A stretch of DNA of 64,000 nucleotides from Herbaspirillum aquaticum (GTDB taxonomy: Bacteria; Pseudomonadota; Gammaproteobacteria; Burkholderiales; Burkholderiaceae_D), in contig NZ_NJGV01000013.1 in assembly GCF_002213425.1 (NCBI RefSeq), positions 124,001 through 188,000 on the forward strand, in the 5' to 3' direction. Every line of letters starts with the position of its first letter. Position 1 is the stretch's first letter. The notes under the pieces were generated by a model. The model was given only the letters and a program-made list of their open reading frames with translations, was not told the origin of the DNA and searched no databases. The position numbers were made by a program, and so were the translations under genes. Below, one piece after another: positions 29,456 to 41,584 of the stretch.

Positions 29456-29574
29456 CGTGCGCAGCGCGCCGGCAACTCATCTGCTGCATCGATGAATCGC
29501 GGCAGACGCATCTGTTTCACCACTTAATCATCACTTCATCAATTCACAGTCCTACAACCAGACGAGGAAACACC

Positions 29575-30081
29575 ATGACCATCAAGATCGGCGACCGCCT
29601 GCCCGAAGGCACCCTGACCGAATTCATCGAGACCGAGACCGAAGGCTGCAGCCTGGGCCCCAACGCCTTCAAGGTGTCGGACCTGGTCAAGGGCAAGAAG
29701 ATCGCGCTGTTCGCGCTGCCGGGCGCCTTCACCCCGACCTGTTCGGCCAAGCACGTGCCGGGCTACATCGCCCTGGCCGACCAGTTCAAGGCCAAGGGTG
29801 TGGATGAGATCTGGTGCATCTCGGTCAACGACGCCTTCGTCATGGGCGCCTGGGGCCGCGACCAGAAGGCCACCGGCATCGTGCGCATGCTGGGTGATGG
29901 CAGCGCCATCTTCACCAAGGCCCTGGGCATGGAATTCGACCTGACCGAACGCAACATGGGCGTGCGCTCGCAGCGCTACTCCATGCTGGTCGAAGACGGC
30001 GTGGTCAAGCAGCTAAACCTGGAAGCACCGGGCAAGTTCGAGGTCTCCAACGCTGAAACCCTGCTGGCCCAGCTGGGCTGA
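29575..30081 (+). CDS. peroxiredoxin, Prx5 type
   Basis: A 168-residue thiol peroxidase of the peroxiredoxin-5 group, reducing peroxides with glutathione or glutaredoxin as the usual partner. The peroxidatic Cys lies in PGAFTPTCSAKHVPGY near residue 59 (Cys at 61); SVNDAFVMGAWG and RSQRYSMLVEDGVV are family blocks. ATG 29575 follows GAGGAAACACC. It sits alone between ftsZ and lpxC, each side closed by a terminator. Confidence 0.93.
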   Translation: MTIKIGDRLPEGTLTEFIETETEGCSLGPNAFKVSDLVKGKKIALFALPGAFTPTCSAKHVPGYIALADQFKAKGVDEIWCISVNDAFVMGAWGRDQKATGIVRMLGDGSAIFTKALGMEFDLTERNMGVRSQRYSMLVEDGVVKQLNLEAPGKFEVSNAETLLAQLG

Positions 30082-30118
30082 TACAGGCCGGGACTTCCCG
30101 GCCAGCGGACAGGGAATG

Positions 30119-30145
30119 AACGGCATGCTGCGGCATGCCGTTTTT
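30119..30145 (+). terminator. intrinsic terminator after the peroxiredoxin gene
   Basis: AACGGCATGC (30119-30128) pairs with GCATGCCGTT (30133-30142) around TGCG, followed by a T-run. Confidence 0.92.
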
Positions 30146-30265
30146 CCTTGGGGAAATGAATTTATCGATTCAATCGATGAATGAGTGCCTCCGGCACCTG
30201 TTTTACAGATAGGAACGATTTGCAACAAAGCCGTACCGGTCGGGGCGGGGCAGGGGCATCTTGGC

Positions 30266-30271
30266 TATAAT
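30266..30271 (+). promoter_or_regulatory. lpxC: -10 box immediately upstream of lpxC
   Basis: TATAAT ends 7 bases before the A of the lpxC ATG (30278), so transcription from it would begin at or next to the start codon. There is no ribosome site between them. A -35 is not evident. Confidence 0.6.
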
Positions 30272-30277
30272 GGCCGG

Positions 30278-31213
30278 ATGTTGAAACAGCGCACAATCAA
30301 GAACCTGGTCAAGACCACGGGCGTCGGCCTGCACTCCGGCACCAAGGTCGAGCTGACCCTGCGTCCGGCCGCACCCGATACCGGCATCCTGTTCCGCCGC
30401 GTGGACCTCGATCCCGTGGTCGAGCTGCCGATGATCGCTACCGGCGTGGGCGATACCCGCATGGCCTCGACCCTGACCAAGGATGGCGCCAAGGTGTCCA
30501 CCGTCGAACACCTGCTGTCGGCCTGCGCCGGGCTGGGCATCGACAATCTCATCATCGACCTGACCGCCGAAGAAATCCCCATCATGGATGGTTCGGCTTC
30601 GTCTTTCGTGTTCCTGCTGCAGCAGGCCGGCCTGCAGGAGCAGAACGCGCCCAAGAAATTCATCCGCGTGAAAAAGCCCGTGGAAGTGCGCGAAGGCACG
30701 GGCGACAAGGAAAAATGGGCGCGCCTGGAACCGTACGACGGCTTCCGCCTGAAGTTCTTCATCGAATTCAACCATCCGGCCGTGGACGGTACCGGACAGG
30801 TGGCCGAGGTCGACTTCGGCATCGACTCCTACGTCAAGGAAATCGCCCGCGCGCGCACCTTCGGCTTCATGCAGGATGTGGAAACCCTGCGCGGCATGGG
30901 CCTGGCACGTGGCGGTTCCTTCGAGAACGCCATCGTCATGGATGAGTACCGCATCCTCAACGCCGACGGCCTGCGCTACGACAACGAGTTCGTGCGCCAC
31001 AAGATCCTGGACGCCATCGGCGACCTGTACATCATCGGCCATCCGCTGCTGGCCAGCTACGATGCCCACAAGTCCGGTCATGGCCTGAACAACCTGCTGC
31101 TGCGCGAACTGCTGTCGCAGCCGGATGCCTATGAAATCGTCAGCTTCGACCAGCTCGACCAGGCACCGCAGACCTATGTGATGCAAGCCAAGCAGGAGTG
31201 GGCGCTGAACTGA
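30278..31213 (+). CDS. lpxC: UDP-3-O-acyl-N-acetylglucosamine deacetylase LpxC
   Basis: A 311-residue zinc deacetylase for the committed step of lipid A synthesis. The start [20 protein letters not shown] matches the family start closely, which fixes ATG 30278 over upstream codons. Zinc ligands are the His in [17 protein letters not shown] and the His and Asp in [15 protein letters not shown]; the general base is in [11 protein letters not shown] perfect TATAAT sits 6 bases upstream with no ribosome site, suggesting leaderless translation. A terminator follows. Confidence 0.97.
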   Translation: MLKQRTIKNLVKTTGVGLHSGTKVELTLRPAAPDTGILFRRVDLDPVVELPMIATGVGDTRMASTLTKDGAKVSTVEHLLSACAGLGIDNLIIDLTAEEIPIMDGSASSFVFLLQQAGLQEQNAPKKFIRVKKPVEVREGTGDKEKWARLEPYDGFRLKFFIEFNHPAVDGTGQVAEVDFGIDSYVKEIARARTFGFMQDVETLRGMGLARGGSFENAIVMDEYRILNADGLRYDNEFVRHKILDAIGDLYIIGHPLLASYDAHKSGHGLNNLLLRELLSQPDAYEIVSFDQLDQAPQTYVMQAKQEWALN

Positions 31214-31246
31214 AGCTTGCCCCCGTGCTACTGATGTCTCAACGCA

Positions 31247-31282
31247 AAACGCCCCGGCCTGGACCGGGGCGTTTCGTTTTCA
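31247..31282 (+). terminator. intrinsic terminator after lpxC
   Basis: AAACGCCCCGG (31247-31257) pairs with CCGGGGCGTTT (31264-31274) around six bases, followed by CGTTTT. Confidence 0.9.
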
Positions 31283-31360
31283 GGAGAGCTCTGCTGGCGA
31301 TCTGACGAGAGATATCTGGTAAATTTTTTAGAAGGATTTCGTCATCCGGCTATTTCCGGG

Positions 31361-31915
31361 CTATTTTCCCTGCAGAAATGGCGGGTCTTCTCCTGCTTCC
31401 TTGGCCAATCTGCGCTGGTCGCGCCGCCGTATCATGGCATCGATGGCTTCCTTCAAGCCCTGGCTGCGCGGATCGCGGGCCAGTGTACTGCTGAGCTCGG
31501 CGAAGGAAGTCAGGGCGTTTTCGGTCAACTCCAGCACCCGTTTTGGCGGTGGCGGGGGGGCCGTCCGGCCAACTTGCACTTTGATTCGGATTGAATTAAC
31601 CTGCCATCCGTCCTTCAGCAGGCGGTCCTGCAGCCTCGGGGTTTGCTGCTTCAACCGTGCCGCCAGCGCTGCATTGGGCGCGCTCATGACAAGCACGCCA
31701 GCTTCAAACTGCAAGATCTGACACGCGGCAAACATCGCCGGCAAGTTCGCGGCCACTGATTGCTGCAACGTGCCCATGCGAGCCAAGGCGGGCAACAGCG
31801 CCGCCATCGTCGAATTCGACCGCAAGAAATCCGCGGCTCCCTTCGTGCTCTTCGCCATGCGTTGGGCACTCGTGGGAGCAGGCCGATAAGGGATAAAAGT
31901 AGATGCGTACTTCAT
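31361..31915 (-). CDS. DciA-like DUF721 protein
   Basis: A 184-residue protein with an N-terminal DUF721 domain like that of DciA, the ancestral loader of the replicative helicase DnaB. The domain shows the helix SNSTMAALLPALARMGTLQQ and the KH-like strands AGVLVMSAPNAALAARLKQQ and VNSIRIKVQVG; the C-terminus is helical and basic. The start at 31915 follows GATAAGG; ATG at 31858 (MAKSTKG) is an alternative. It diverges from the M23 gene and faces the lpxC terminator. A role in replication initiation is known for DciA and only inferred here. Confidence 0.8.
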   Translation of the reverse strand: MKYASTFIPYRPAPTSAQRMAKSTKGAADFLRSNSTMAALLPALARMGTLQQSVAANLPAMFAACQILQFEAGVLVMSAPNAALAARLKQQTPRLQDRLLKDGWQVNSIRIKVQVGRTAPPPPPKRVLELTENALTSFAELSSTLARDPRSQGLKEAIDAMIRRRDQRRLAKEAGEDPPFLQGK

Positions 31916-31968
31916 CTTTAAACCTTATCACATCCGGTGTCTGACCGGCCGGAGCCCAAGGAGCAAAG

Positions 31969-32946
31969 ATGCAAATTATCCTGCTGCACCCCCGTTTCAC
32001 CAAGGCCCGATCGGTCACGCTCGGCACCAAGCACCTCCTGCTGATGTTGCTGCTGCTGGTCGGCGTGATCGCCGGCGCCTCGCTGTCGATCACCTATTTC
32101 CTGCTCAACAAGGCCGGCGACCCGGATGCCGCACCCATGCTGCACAAGCTGGCCGTCTCGATGAGCCAGGAAGAAGATGGCCGTAACGAAAAATTCCTGA
32201 AAGAGAACCTGGCCATGATGGCCGTGAAGGTCGGCGAGATGCAGGCCCAGATGATGCGCCTGGACGCGCTGGGCGAACGCGTGCAGGGCCTGGCCGGCAT
32301 CCGTCCGGAAGAATTCAATTTCAAGGAGCTGCCCGGTCGCGGCGGCGCCGAAGTCTCCAGCATCGCCGGTGCCGGCCGCGATGTCGGCATGGATGAGCTG
32401 CGCCGCATGCTCGACAACCTGGCCGTGGACGCCGGCCATCGCACCGATTACCTCAACGCGGTTGAATCCACCCTGATGGGCGACAAGATCAAGTCGCGCC
32501 TGCTGCCGACCAATCAACCGGTCAACGTGGCCTACAACTCGTCGAGCTTCGGCTGGCGGCTGGACCCCTTCAGCGGCCACAATGCCTTCCATGAAGGCCT
32601 GGACTTCCCGGCCCCGGTGGGCACCCGCATCGTCGCCGCGGCCGCCGGGGTGGTGATCGCCTCGGAATATCATTACCAGTTCGGCAACATGCTGGAAATC
32701 GACCACGGCAACAACATCATCACCCGCTACGCCCATGCCTCGCGCCTGTTCGTGAAGGTGGGCGACATCGTCAAGCGCGGCCAGCACGTGGCCGATGTGG
32801 GCTCGACCGGACGCTCGACCGGGGCGCACCTGCACTTCGAGGTCCGCATTCGCGGCATCGCCCAGGATCCGCGCAAGTTCCTGGCGCTCGGTGCTACCGG
32901 CGGCAACCAGCCCAAGCAGATGCCGGTCTTCGTCGCCGGCCGCTGA
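31969..32946 (+). CDS. M23 family metallopeptidase, membrane-anchored
   Basis: A 325-residue peptidoglycan peptidase of the LytM type. An N-terminal membrane helix (LLLMLLLLVGVIAGASLSIT, about residues 24-43) is followed by a helical stalk to about 160 and a C-terminal M23 domain. The zinc ligands are in NAFHEGLDF (HxxxD) and AHLHFEVR (HxH), so it should be catalytically active on peptide cross-bridges. ATG 31969 follows AAGGAGCAAAG. It lies upstream of secA, a neighbourhood common in betaproteobacteria. Confidence 0.93.
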   Translation: MQIILLHPRFTKARSVTLGTKHLLLMLLLLVGVIAGASLSITYFLLNKAGDPDAAPMLHKLAVSMSQEEDGRNEKFLKENLAMMAVKVGEMQAQMMRLDALGERVQGLAGIRPEEFNFKELPGRGGAEVSSIAGAGRDVGMDELRRMLDNLAVDAGHRTDYLNAVESTLMGDKIKSRLLPTNQPVNVAYNSSSFGWRLDPFSGHNAFHEGLDFPAPVGTRIVAAAAGVVIASEYHYQFGNMLEIDHGNNIITRYAHASRLFVKVGDIVKRGQHVADVGSTGRSTGAHLHFEVRIRGIAQDPRKFLALGATGGNQPKQMPVFVAGR

Positions 32947-33301
32947 GCCCGTTCAGGCAAGTTTCGGCAATTCGGGCAGGCGCTTGCCGCGGTGGGGCGG
33001 GCGTTTGCGGCCGGGCAGGGTGGTCTGCAGGCCGCATTCCCGGCGTTTTATTGCATCTCTGGCAAGCCCGGCGTGACGATTTCTGCCAAATTCCCCTTCC
33101 CCATTGAAACCTTGCAAACACGCCCGATCTAAAGCCAATGCGGCGCATAGTCGGCGCGAAGGCGGGCCGGCGAGCCAATGCCCTCGGCCTGCGTGCTAGA
33201 ATCCATGGTTTATTTTCGGGCGTTGTCGGCTGGAATCCAGCGGCCGGGAGCCCAACGTCACTCTGCCGGATCGTTCATCGGCGCTTTTATAGAATCCAAG
33301 C
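32947..33301 (+). other. secA upstream region
   Basis: A 355-base gap without a recognised gene. On the plus strand it has an extended -10, TGCTAGAAT (33194-33202), and a second hexamer TAGAAT (33290-33295) directly before secA. I see no SecM-like arrest peptide. Confidence 0.45.
33290..33295 (+). promoter_or_regulatory. secA: -10-like hexamer directly upstream of secA
   Basis: TAGAAT (inside TATAGAAT) ends 7 bases before the A of the secA ATG. The geometry equals that of lpxC and the HigB-like toxin and would give a leaderless transcript. A better-spaced promoter for a leadered transcript may lie at 33194-33202. Confidence 0.45.
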
Positions 33302-36058
<2,757 letters not shown>

Positions 36059-36102
36059 ACCAGAGTATCCCCGGTTCGGCCGCAAACTGGCCCGATGTGA
36101 AG

Positions 36103-36137
36103 AGGCTGTCCACCCAAGCGGGTGGGCGGCCTTTTTT
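36103..36137 (+). terminator. intrinsic terminator after secA
   Basis: AGGCTGTCCACCC (36103-36115) pairs with GGGTGGGCGGCCT (36120-36132) using two G-T pairs, followed by TTTTTT. Confidence 0.88.
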
Positions 36138-36232
36138 ACATCCTGCAGGTGAAGGCTTCTGCAAAATTGTCCCGGCTCCCCTTATGATGAGCGCTCCGGC
36201 AGCCAACGCCTGCCGCCCAGGAGAACAAGAAG

Positions 36233-37039
36233 ATGTCCCTCGCCAAGATGTTTCGTGCGTCCCGTTCCGGCTTCACTGCCACCGCCATCGCCGTCCTGCT
36301 GGCCGGCTGCGCTTCCTCGCCGCTACCGCAATGGCGCGACAGCGACAACCCGGGCTACGCGCCCATCACTCCTTCCATCCCGGTGACCAATACCGGCGTG
36401 CCCGCCGTGGCCATCAGCACGGCTGCGCCCACGCGTGCGGCACTGGTGGAAGCGGCCAAGGCCGAGTGGGATTTCTTCGGCAACCAGCAGATCGATATGC
36501 GCCATGAGCCCTTCAGCGCCCCGCGCCTGGGCTTGCTGGAAGACGAGGGCGAGGCCGTGCAGCGGGTGGCCGAGTACTGGCACGCGGTCGGCAAGAACCT
36601 GACCGGAGCGGACTGCCAGCAAGCCTGGTCGGCCGCCTTCATTTCCTGGCTGATGGTGAGCACCAATGTGCCGCCGCAGGATTTTGCACCCAACGAAACC
36701 CATTTCAATTACCTGAGCTTCCTCAAGGACCGCCAGTCGCGCCCCTCGCCGCAATTCGTATTGCGTCCTGCCGAGAGCGAGCCGATTGCGCCCGGCGACC
36801 TGATCTGCGCGCCGCGCGGCAACAACAACATCACCTCCATCGACGAGATCCGCCCCGGCCTGGCCGGCCATTGCGACCTGGTGGTGGAGGTGCATGCCGA
36901 TGATGGCTGGGCGGGCGTGATCGGCGGCAATGTCTTCAACTCCGTCTCCGAATCGCTGATCCCGGTGGATGCACAGGGCCGCGCCCAGCCGATTGCTGCG
37001 CGCCCCTGGCTGGTGGTGGTCAAGAACCTGCTGCCGTGA
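36233..37039 (+). CDS. DUF2272 lipoprotein
   Basis: A 268-residue predicted lipoprotein. The signal peptide ends in the lipobox LLAGCASS (Cys near residue 24). The mature part resembles the DUF2272 domain: EAAKAEWDFFGNQQIDMRH, a central CQQAWSAAFISWLM with the Cys and, later, the His in GLAGHCDLVVEVH, a Cys/His arrangement like that of CHAP-type amidases. The family function is unproven; cell-wall hydrolysis is plausible from the fold and location. ATG 36233 follows AGGAGAACAAGAAG. The next gene begins 11 bases after the stop. Confidence 0.78.
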   Translation: MSLAKMFRASRSGFTATAIAVLLAGCASSPLPQWRDSDNPGYAPITPSIPVTNTGVPAVAISTAAPTRAALVEAAKAEWDFFGNQQIDMRHEPFSAPRLGLLEDEGEAVQRVAEYWHAVGKNLTGADCQQAWSAAFISWLMVSTNVPPQDFAPNETHFNYLSFLKDRQSRPSPQFVLRPAESEPIAPGDLICAPRGNNNITSIDEIRPGLAGHCDLVVEVHADDGWAGVIGGNVFNSVSESLIPVDAQGRAQPIAARPWLVVVKNLLP

Positions 37040-37049
37040 TGGGCCGCCC

Positions 37050-37802
37050 ATGCTGATCCTGGGCAAACTGTTGCTGGGACCGCTCTTGCTGGCGCAAGCC
37101 AAGCGCCTGCGCAAGACCGCGCTGCGCCTGCCGGAAGCGGCCGGTCCGCGCAGCGGCATGGAGTTTCCCGCCTTGCAGAACGGGCTGGTGGCCGAGCCGC
37201 TGCGCGTGCTGGTGGTGGGTGATTCCTCGGCCGCCGGGGTCGGGGTGGAGCATCAGGAGCAAGCCCTGGCCCAGCCGCTGGCACGCCAGCTGGCCGAGCG
37301 CACCGGCCATCCGGTGGCCTGGCAGCTGGTGGCGCAGAGCGGTGTCAATTCGCTCGAAGCGCTGGACCTGCTGGGGCGCCATGAGATCGGCCCGGCGACC
37401 GTCCTGGTGGTGGCCCTGGGCGTGAACGACGTCACTTCGCAGATGAGCCCGCAACGCTACGTGGCCAACCTGCGCCTGCTATGCGAGCGCCTGATGGCGC
37501 AAGCCGGGGTGGAGCACATCGTCTTCTCGGGCTTGCCGCCCATGCACCTGCTGCCGGTGGCTCCCCAGCCGCTGCGCTGGTATCTGGGGCGCTATGCGCG
37601 CAAGCTGGACCGCGCCCTGCGCGACTGGATCGATGCCGAGGCCGCCTTGCGCTACTGCTCGCTGCAATGGGCGCTGCCGCATGAGATGGCGATCGACCGC
37701 TTCCATCCGGGCCACGGCCAGTACGCGCAATGGGCCAGGATGAGTGCCGAGATCATCGAAAGCGAGTTCCTGCGTCATCAGCCGGTGACGGAAAGTGTTT
37801 AA
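37050..37802 (+). CDS. SGNH/GDSL-type hydrolase
   Basis: A 250-residue esterase of the SGNH fold. Block I is VVGDSSAAGVG (nucleophile Ser near residue 56), Asn/Gly of block II in SGVNSLEAL, block III is ALGVNDVTSQ, and block V is AIDRFHPGHGQYA with the catalytic Asp and His. Such enzymes cleave acyl or acetyl esters on lipids or glycans. The first 15 residues are hydrophobic (MLILGKLLLGPLLLA) and may anchor it. ATG 37050 lies just after the DUF2272 stop, suggesting co-transcription. Confidence 0.88.
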   Translation: MLILGKLLLGPLLLAQAKRLRKTALRLPEAAGPRSGMEFPALQNGLVAEPLRVLVVGDSSAAGVGVEHQEQALAQPLARQLAERTGHPVAWQLVAQSGVNSLEALDLLGRHEIGPATVLVVALGVNDVTSQMSPQRYVANLRLLCERLMAQAGVEHIVFSGLPPMHLLPVAPQPLRWYLGRYARKLDRALRDWIDAEAALRYCSLQWALPHEMAIDRFHPGHGQYAQWARMSAEIIESEFLRHQPVTESV

Positions 37803-37837
37803 AATACGCGTTCCGATTTTTACGCTGAAAGCTCGCC

Positions 37838-39073
37838 ATGGCCGTCAATTCTCCGATTCCCGTTCCTTCCGACCTCAAAGCCGTTGCCGGCATCGAACTC
37901 GGCCATGCCGAAGCGGGCGTGCGCAAGGCCAATCGCAAGGACGTGCTGGTCATGAAGCTGGCCGAGACCGCAACTGTGGCGGGCGTCTTCACCAAGAACC
38001 GCTTCTGCGCCGCCCCGGTGCAGATCTGCCAGGCCAACCTGGCGCAGCTGAGCGCCGGCAAGCCCATCCGCGCCCTGGTGATCAACACCGGCAACGCCAA
38101 TGCCGGCACCGGCGAAGAAGGCCTGCAGCGCGCCAAGTCGGTCTGCGCCGCGCTGGCCCAGCAGATGGGCGTGGAGCCGCAGCAGATCCTGCCGTTCTCC
38201 ACCGGCGTGATCCTGGAGCCGCTGCCGGCCGACCGCATCATCGCCGGCCTGCCGCAAGCCATCGGTAACCTGAAGGCCGACAACTGGTTCAATGCGGCCG
38301 AGTCCATCATGACCACCGACACCCAGCCCAAGGCCGCTTCGCGTACGCTCACCATCGGTGGCAAGCAAGTGGTGATGACCGGCATCAGCAAGGGCGCTGG
38401 CATGATCAAGCCCAACATGGCCACCATGCTGGGTTTCCTAGCCTTCGACGCGAAGCTGCCGCAGGCACTGCTGAACCAGCTGGTCAAGGACGCCGCTGAC
38501 CATTCCTTCAACTGCATCACCATCGATGGCGATACCTCGACCAACGATTCCTTCATCCTGATGGCCACCGGTGCCGGCGAACTGGAAATCACCAGCGCCG
38601 ACAGCGAGGAATACCAGCAACTGGCCGCGGCCGTCACCGACCTGTCGCAGCACCTGGCGCACCAGATCGTGCGCGATGGCGAAGGCGCGACCAAGTTCAT
38701 CGAAGTGGCCGTGGAAGACGGCAAGAGCATCGAGGAATGCCGCCAGATCGCCTACTCCATCGGCCATTCGCCGCTGGTCAAGACCGCCTTCTTCGCCTCC
38801 GACCCGAACCTGGGCCGCATCCTGGCCGCCATCGGCTATGCCGGCATCGACGACCTGGACGTGTCCAAGATCAACCTGTGGCTGGACGACGTGTGGGTCG
38901 CCAAGGACGGTGGCCGCAATCCGGATTACCGCGAAGAAGACGGCCAGCGCGTCATGAAGAAAGCCGAGATCGTGGTGCGCGTGAAGCTGGCGCGCGGTGC
39001 GGCCAAGGCCTCCATCTGGACCTGCGACCTGTCGCACGACTACGTTTCGATCAACGCCGACTACCGTTCCTGA
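37838..39073 (+). CDS. argJ: bifunctional ornithine acetyltransferase / N-acetylglutamate synthase ArgJ
   Basis: A 411-residue arginine-pathway enzyme that recycles the acetyl group from N-acetylornithine to glutamate. The autocleavage site lies in [20 protein letters not shown], where the Thr of MATML becomes the nucleophile of the beta chain. Other blocks are [45 protein letters not shown] and [22 protein letters not shown] hexamer at 37800-37805 may be its -10 box. Whether it also makes N-acetylglutamate from acetyl-CoA cannot be read here. Confidence 0.97.
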   Translation: MAVNSPIPVPSDLKAVAGIELGHAEAGVRKANRKDVLVMKLAETATVAGVFTKNRFCAAPVQICQANLAQLSAGKPIRALVINTGNANAGTGEEGLQRAKSVCAALAQQMGVEPQQILPFSTGVILEPLPADRIIAGLPQAIGNLKADNWFNAAESIMTTDTQPKAASRTLTIGGKQVVMTGISKGAGMIKPNMATMLGFLAFDAKLPQALLNQLVKDAADHSFNCITIDGDTSTNDSFILMATGAGELEITSADSEEYQQLAAAVTDLSQHLAHQIVRDGEGATKFIEVAVEDGKSIEECRQIAYSIGHSPLVKTAFFASDPNLGRILAAIGYAGIDDLDVSKINLWLDDVWVAKDGGRNPDYREEDGQRVMKKAEIVVRVKLARGAAKASIWTCDLSHDYVSINADYRS

Positions 39074-39264
39074 GCGTTTTTCTTCACCTCGCGGCGTTTC
39101 GCCGCCATCGGCCCACCCATCCCCGGGCCGGTGGCGCGCCCGGGATGGCGGCGGCAATATGAATGCCCGCGCCCTCGGATCAATTTTATTCACACCGGCC
39201 GCCAGCGCCTTGCGCCACAATGGCGCGTGCATTCCCGCCCCGTTCATCCCGATTTGCCATCACC

Positions 39265-40140
39265 ATGACCCAGCTAGACCAATTCCTGCAGCGTGCCGAA
39301 GCCTTGCTGGCGCGCGTCGAAGCCATCCTCCCCAACGCCGCCGCCCGTGAACCCGACTGGAACGCCGCCGTCGCCTTCCGCTGGCGCGGCGCGACGGCCC
39401 AGCGTCCCGGCTACCTGCAGGCGGTGGGGCAGATCTCCAAGATCGGCCTGTCGGACCTGCACAATATCGGCCCGCAAAAGGAACAGATCGACCAGAACAC
39501 CCGCCAGTTCGTCGAAGGCCGCCCGGCCAACAACGTGCTGCTGACCGGCGCGCGCGGCACCGGCAAGTCCTCGCTCATCAAGGCCTGCCTGAACCAGTAC
39601 GCCGACCGTGGCCTGCGCCTGATCGAGGTGGACAAGGATGACCTGCACGACCTGCAGGACATCGTCGAACTGGTGGCAGCGCGACCCGAGCGTTTCATCG
39701 TCTTCTGCGACGATCTTTCCTTCGAGGAAGGCGAGGGCGGCTACAAGGCGCTGAAGGTGGCGCTCGACGGCAGCATCGCCGCACAGTCGGACAACGTCCT
39801 GATCTATGCCACCTCCAACCGCCGCCACCTGATGCCGGAGCGCCTCTCCGACAACAATACCTACACCCACACCGAGGATGGCGACCTGCATCCCGGCGAA
39901 ACGGTGGAAGAAAAGATTTCGCTCTCCGAGCGCTTTGGCCTGTGGGTGACCTTCTATCCCTTCAAGCAGGACGATTTCCTGGACATCGTGGCGCACTGGC
40001 TGCGCCACTTCGGCTGCAATGACGCACAGATCGCCGAAGCCCGCGCCGATGCCCTGCGCTGGGCACTGCAGCGCAGCTCGCGCTCGGGCCGCGTGGCCTG
40101 GCAGTTTGCGCGCGACTATGCCGGCAAGGCGCAGGGCTGA
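39265..40140 (+). CDS. DUF815 family AAA-type ATPase
   Basis: A 291-residue P-loop ATPase of the DUF815 family. The Walker A is LLTGARGTGKSSLIKA (about residues 91-106), the Walker B is FIVFCDDLSFEEGE, and sensor-like YATSNRRHLMPE follows; SLSERFGLWVTFYPFKQDDF is typical of the family. Its cellular role is not established. ATG 39265 is chosen over the open frame from 39163, which lacks a ribosome site. The stop overlaps the following mutT-like start as TGATG, indicating coupling; the pair is common in betaproteobacteria. Confidence 0.9.
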   Translation: MTQLDQFLQRAEALLARVEAILPNAAAREPDWNAAVAFRWRGATAQRPGYLQAVGQISKIGLSDLHNIGPQKEQIDQNTRQFVEGRPANNVLLTGARGTGKSSLIKACLNQYADRGLRLIEVDKDDLHDLQDIVELVAARPERFIVFCDDLSFEEGEGGYKALKVALDGSIAAQSDNVLIYATSNRRHLMPERLSDNNTYTHTEDGDLHPGETVEEKISLSERFGLWVTFYPFKQDDFLDIVAHWLRHFGCNDAQIAEARADALRWALQRSSRSGRVAWQFARDYAGKAQG

Positions 40141-40565
40141 TGAGCGGCGATTCCAAGCCGGTGGCCAAGCCCATCGATGTGGCCGTGGGCATCCTGATGC
40201 AGCCCAACGGCGACGTGCTGCTGGGCCAGCGTCCGGAGGGCAAGCCCTATGCGGGGTACTGGGAATTCCCCGGCGGCAAGGTGGAGCCGGGCGAAAGCAT
40301 CTTCGCGGCGCTGCAGCGCGAATTCAAGGAAGAACTGGGCATCGAGGTGCTGGACGGCGAGCCCTGGTGCGGCGTCGAGCACGTCTATCCGCATGCCCAT
40401 GTGCGCCTGCACTTCTACATCAGCCGCCAGTGGCGCGGCGAACCGCAGAGCCTGGAAGGCCAGGCCTTTGCCTGGCAAGGCAGCGTGGGCGTGGAACCGC
40501 TGCTGCCGGCCACCATCCCGCTGCTCCAGTGGCTGGATCAGCTGCGATATGGCGACGAAGCCTGA
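40140..40565 (+). CDS. mutT: MutT-like Nudix hydrolase (8-oxo-dGTP diphosphatase)
   Basis: A 141-residue Nudix enzyme of the MutT type, which removes oxidised dGTP from the nucleotide pool. The Nudix box runs from GGKVEPGES (about residue 45) through LQREFKEELGIEV, with all Gly, Glu and Arg positions intact. The start region VAVGILMQPNGDVLLGQRPE and YWEFPGGK are typical MutT. It is translationally coupled to the DUF815 ATPase gene and converges with yacG. Confidence 0.92.
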   Translation: MSGDSKPVAKPIDVAVGILMQPNGDVLLGQRPEGKPYAGYWEFPGGKVEPGESIFAALQREFKEELGIEVLDGEPWCGVEHVYPHAHVRLHFYISRQWRGEPQSLEGQAFAWQGSVGVEPLLPATIPLLQWLDQLRYGDEA

Positions 40566-40593
40566 AGATGGGTTCTTTTAAGGTGATATGAAG

Positions 40594-40622
40594 GAAAAAG
40601 CCCGTCATTACTGCACGGGCTT
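40594..40622 (-). terminator. terminator overlapping the 3' end of yacG
   Basis: AAGCCCGT (40599-40606) pairs with ACGGGCTT (40615-40622). On the minus strand the hairpin is followed by TTTTTCCTTC, a good terminator for the coaE-zapD-yacG transcript. It covers the yacG stop codon. Confidence 0.82.
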
Positions 40623-40793
40623 GTCCCCTTCGTCTTCCAGTGGCAGGTTCACTGCGGGGATGGTGTACTTTTCTTCGGCCCAGGCACCCAGGTCGATTTG
40701 CTTGCAGCGTTCGGAACAGAAGGGGCGGTACTTGTTCTTCTCGCTCCATTCCACCTTGGTGCCGCAGGTCGGGCAGTCTACGATCGTTGCCAT
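40608..40793 (-). CDS. yacG: DNA gyrase inhibitor YacG
   Basis: A 61-residue zinc protein that binds the C-terminus of GyrB and blocks DNA binding by gyrase. The zinc site is formed by VDCPTCG near the N-terminus and [15 protein letters not shown], a four-Cys arrangement. The tail is acidic and flexible. It is the last gene of the run coaE-zapD-yacG, an order shared with many proteobacteria. Confidence 0.95.
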   Translation of the reverse strand: MATIVDCPTCGTKVEWSEKNKYRPFCSERCKQIDLGAWAEEKYTIPAVNLPLEDEGDKPVQ

Positions 40794-40828
40794 ACGTTTT
40801 ACTTCACTTCATCAATTCAGATTACGGA

Positions 40829-41584
40829 TCAAAAGCCGCACAGCGCCAGTTCGAAGGGCACTTCGCCCTCGAAGGAGCGCGGCTTCTCGTCGCCATCCTG
40901 CTGGGTGAAACGTACCCACAGCATGTATTTGTTGGCCGAGATTTCGGGGATGGCGCCGAGGTTGATGTCAAGCGACAGGCGCAGCATCTGGTAGACCTTG
41001 CCTTGCAGCATCTGCTGGTAACTGCCGCCTTCGGCGTTGATTTTCACCGCATGTCCGGATTCGCGCAGCAGGCGCATGACGATGGCGATGGCATCGAAGA
41101 GCGGGATCAGCGGGGCGAACCAGTTGGAGATGTCCTGGAAGCGGCGCTCGTAGGGATGCTGTTGCCAGGCGTAATAGGCCGGCAGGTCGAACTCGCAGGC
41201 GCCGCCCGGGATGATGGTGCGGCCGCGGATGCTCATGAGCCATTCATTGTCGCGGATGTTCTGGCCGGTCTTGCCCTGGGCCGCTGAGAGGGCGCTGCTG
41301 GCCTGGTCGACTTCGGCCAGGATGGCGTTGAGCATCTCGGGTTCGACATTGGGATTGGACTGGTAGGCCAGCAGGATCTGCTTTTGCCGTTCCAGCTCTT
41401 GCAGCAGGTCGGACTTGAGGTCCGCGCGTCCGGCGACCTCCAGCATTTCAAAAATGGTGGCAAGGGCGATGTGATGCTGATGCGGGCTTTCCTGGTGCAG
41501 GAAGAAGACGAATTTCTCGTAGAGGTCTTCCAGTCGCAACAGCGTGCGAATACGCTCATTGAAAGGGTATTCGTAGACGATCAA
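40829..41584 (-). CDS. zapD: cell division protein ZapD
   Basis: A 251-residue FtsZ-associated protein that bundles FtsZ filaments. Conserved features are [20 protein letters not shown] at the start, the helical middle [18 protein letters not shown], and the beta domain with [12 protein letters not shown] and YQMLRLSLD. The start codon is TTG at 41584, preceded by AAAGGGATCATGC at a suitable distance; the ATG inside that string gives only a two-codon frame (ATG CTT TGA) and overlaps it, so the TTG is preferred. It follows coaE and precedes yacG. Confidence 0.93.
   Translation of the reverse strand: MIVYEYPFNERIRTLLRLEDLYEKFVFFLHQESPHQHHIALATIFEMLEVAGRADLKSDLLQELERQKQILLAYQSNPNVEPEMLNAILAEVDQASSALSAAQGKTGQNIRDNEWLMSIRGRTIIPGGACEFDLPAYYAWQQHPYERRFQDISNWFAPLIPLFDAIAIVMRLLRESGHAVKINAEGGSYQQMLQGKVYQMLRLSLDINLGAIPEISANKYMLWVRFTQQDGDEKPRSFEGEVPFELALCGF

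Noticed and set aside
32947-33301. A SecM-type arrest peptide gene upstream of secA
   Set aside because: No frame with a signal peptide and a conserved arrest end is seen in the gap; the short frames there are antisense or lack starts.
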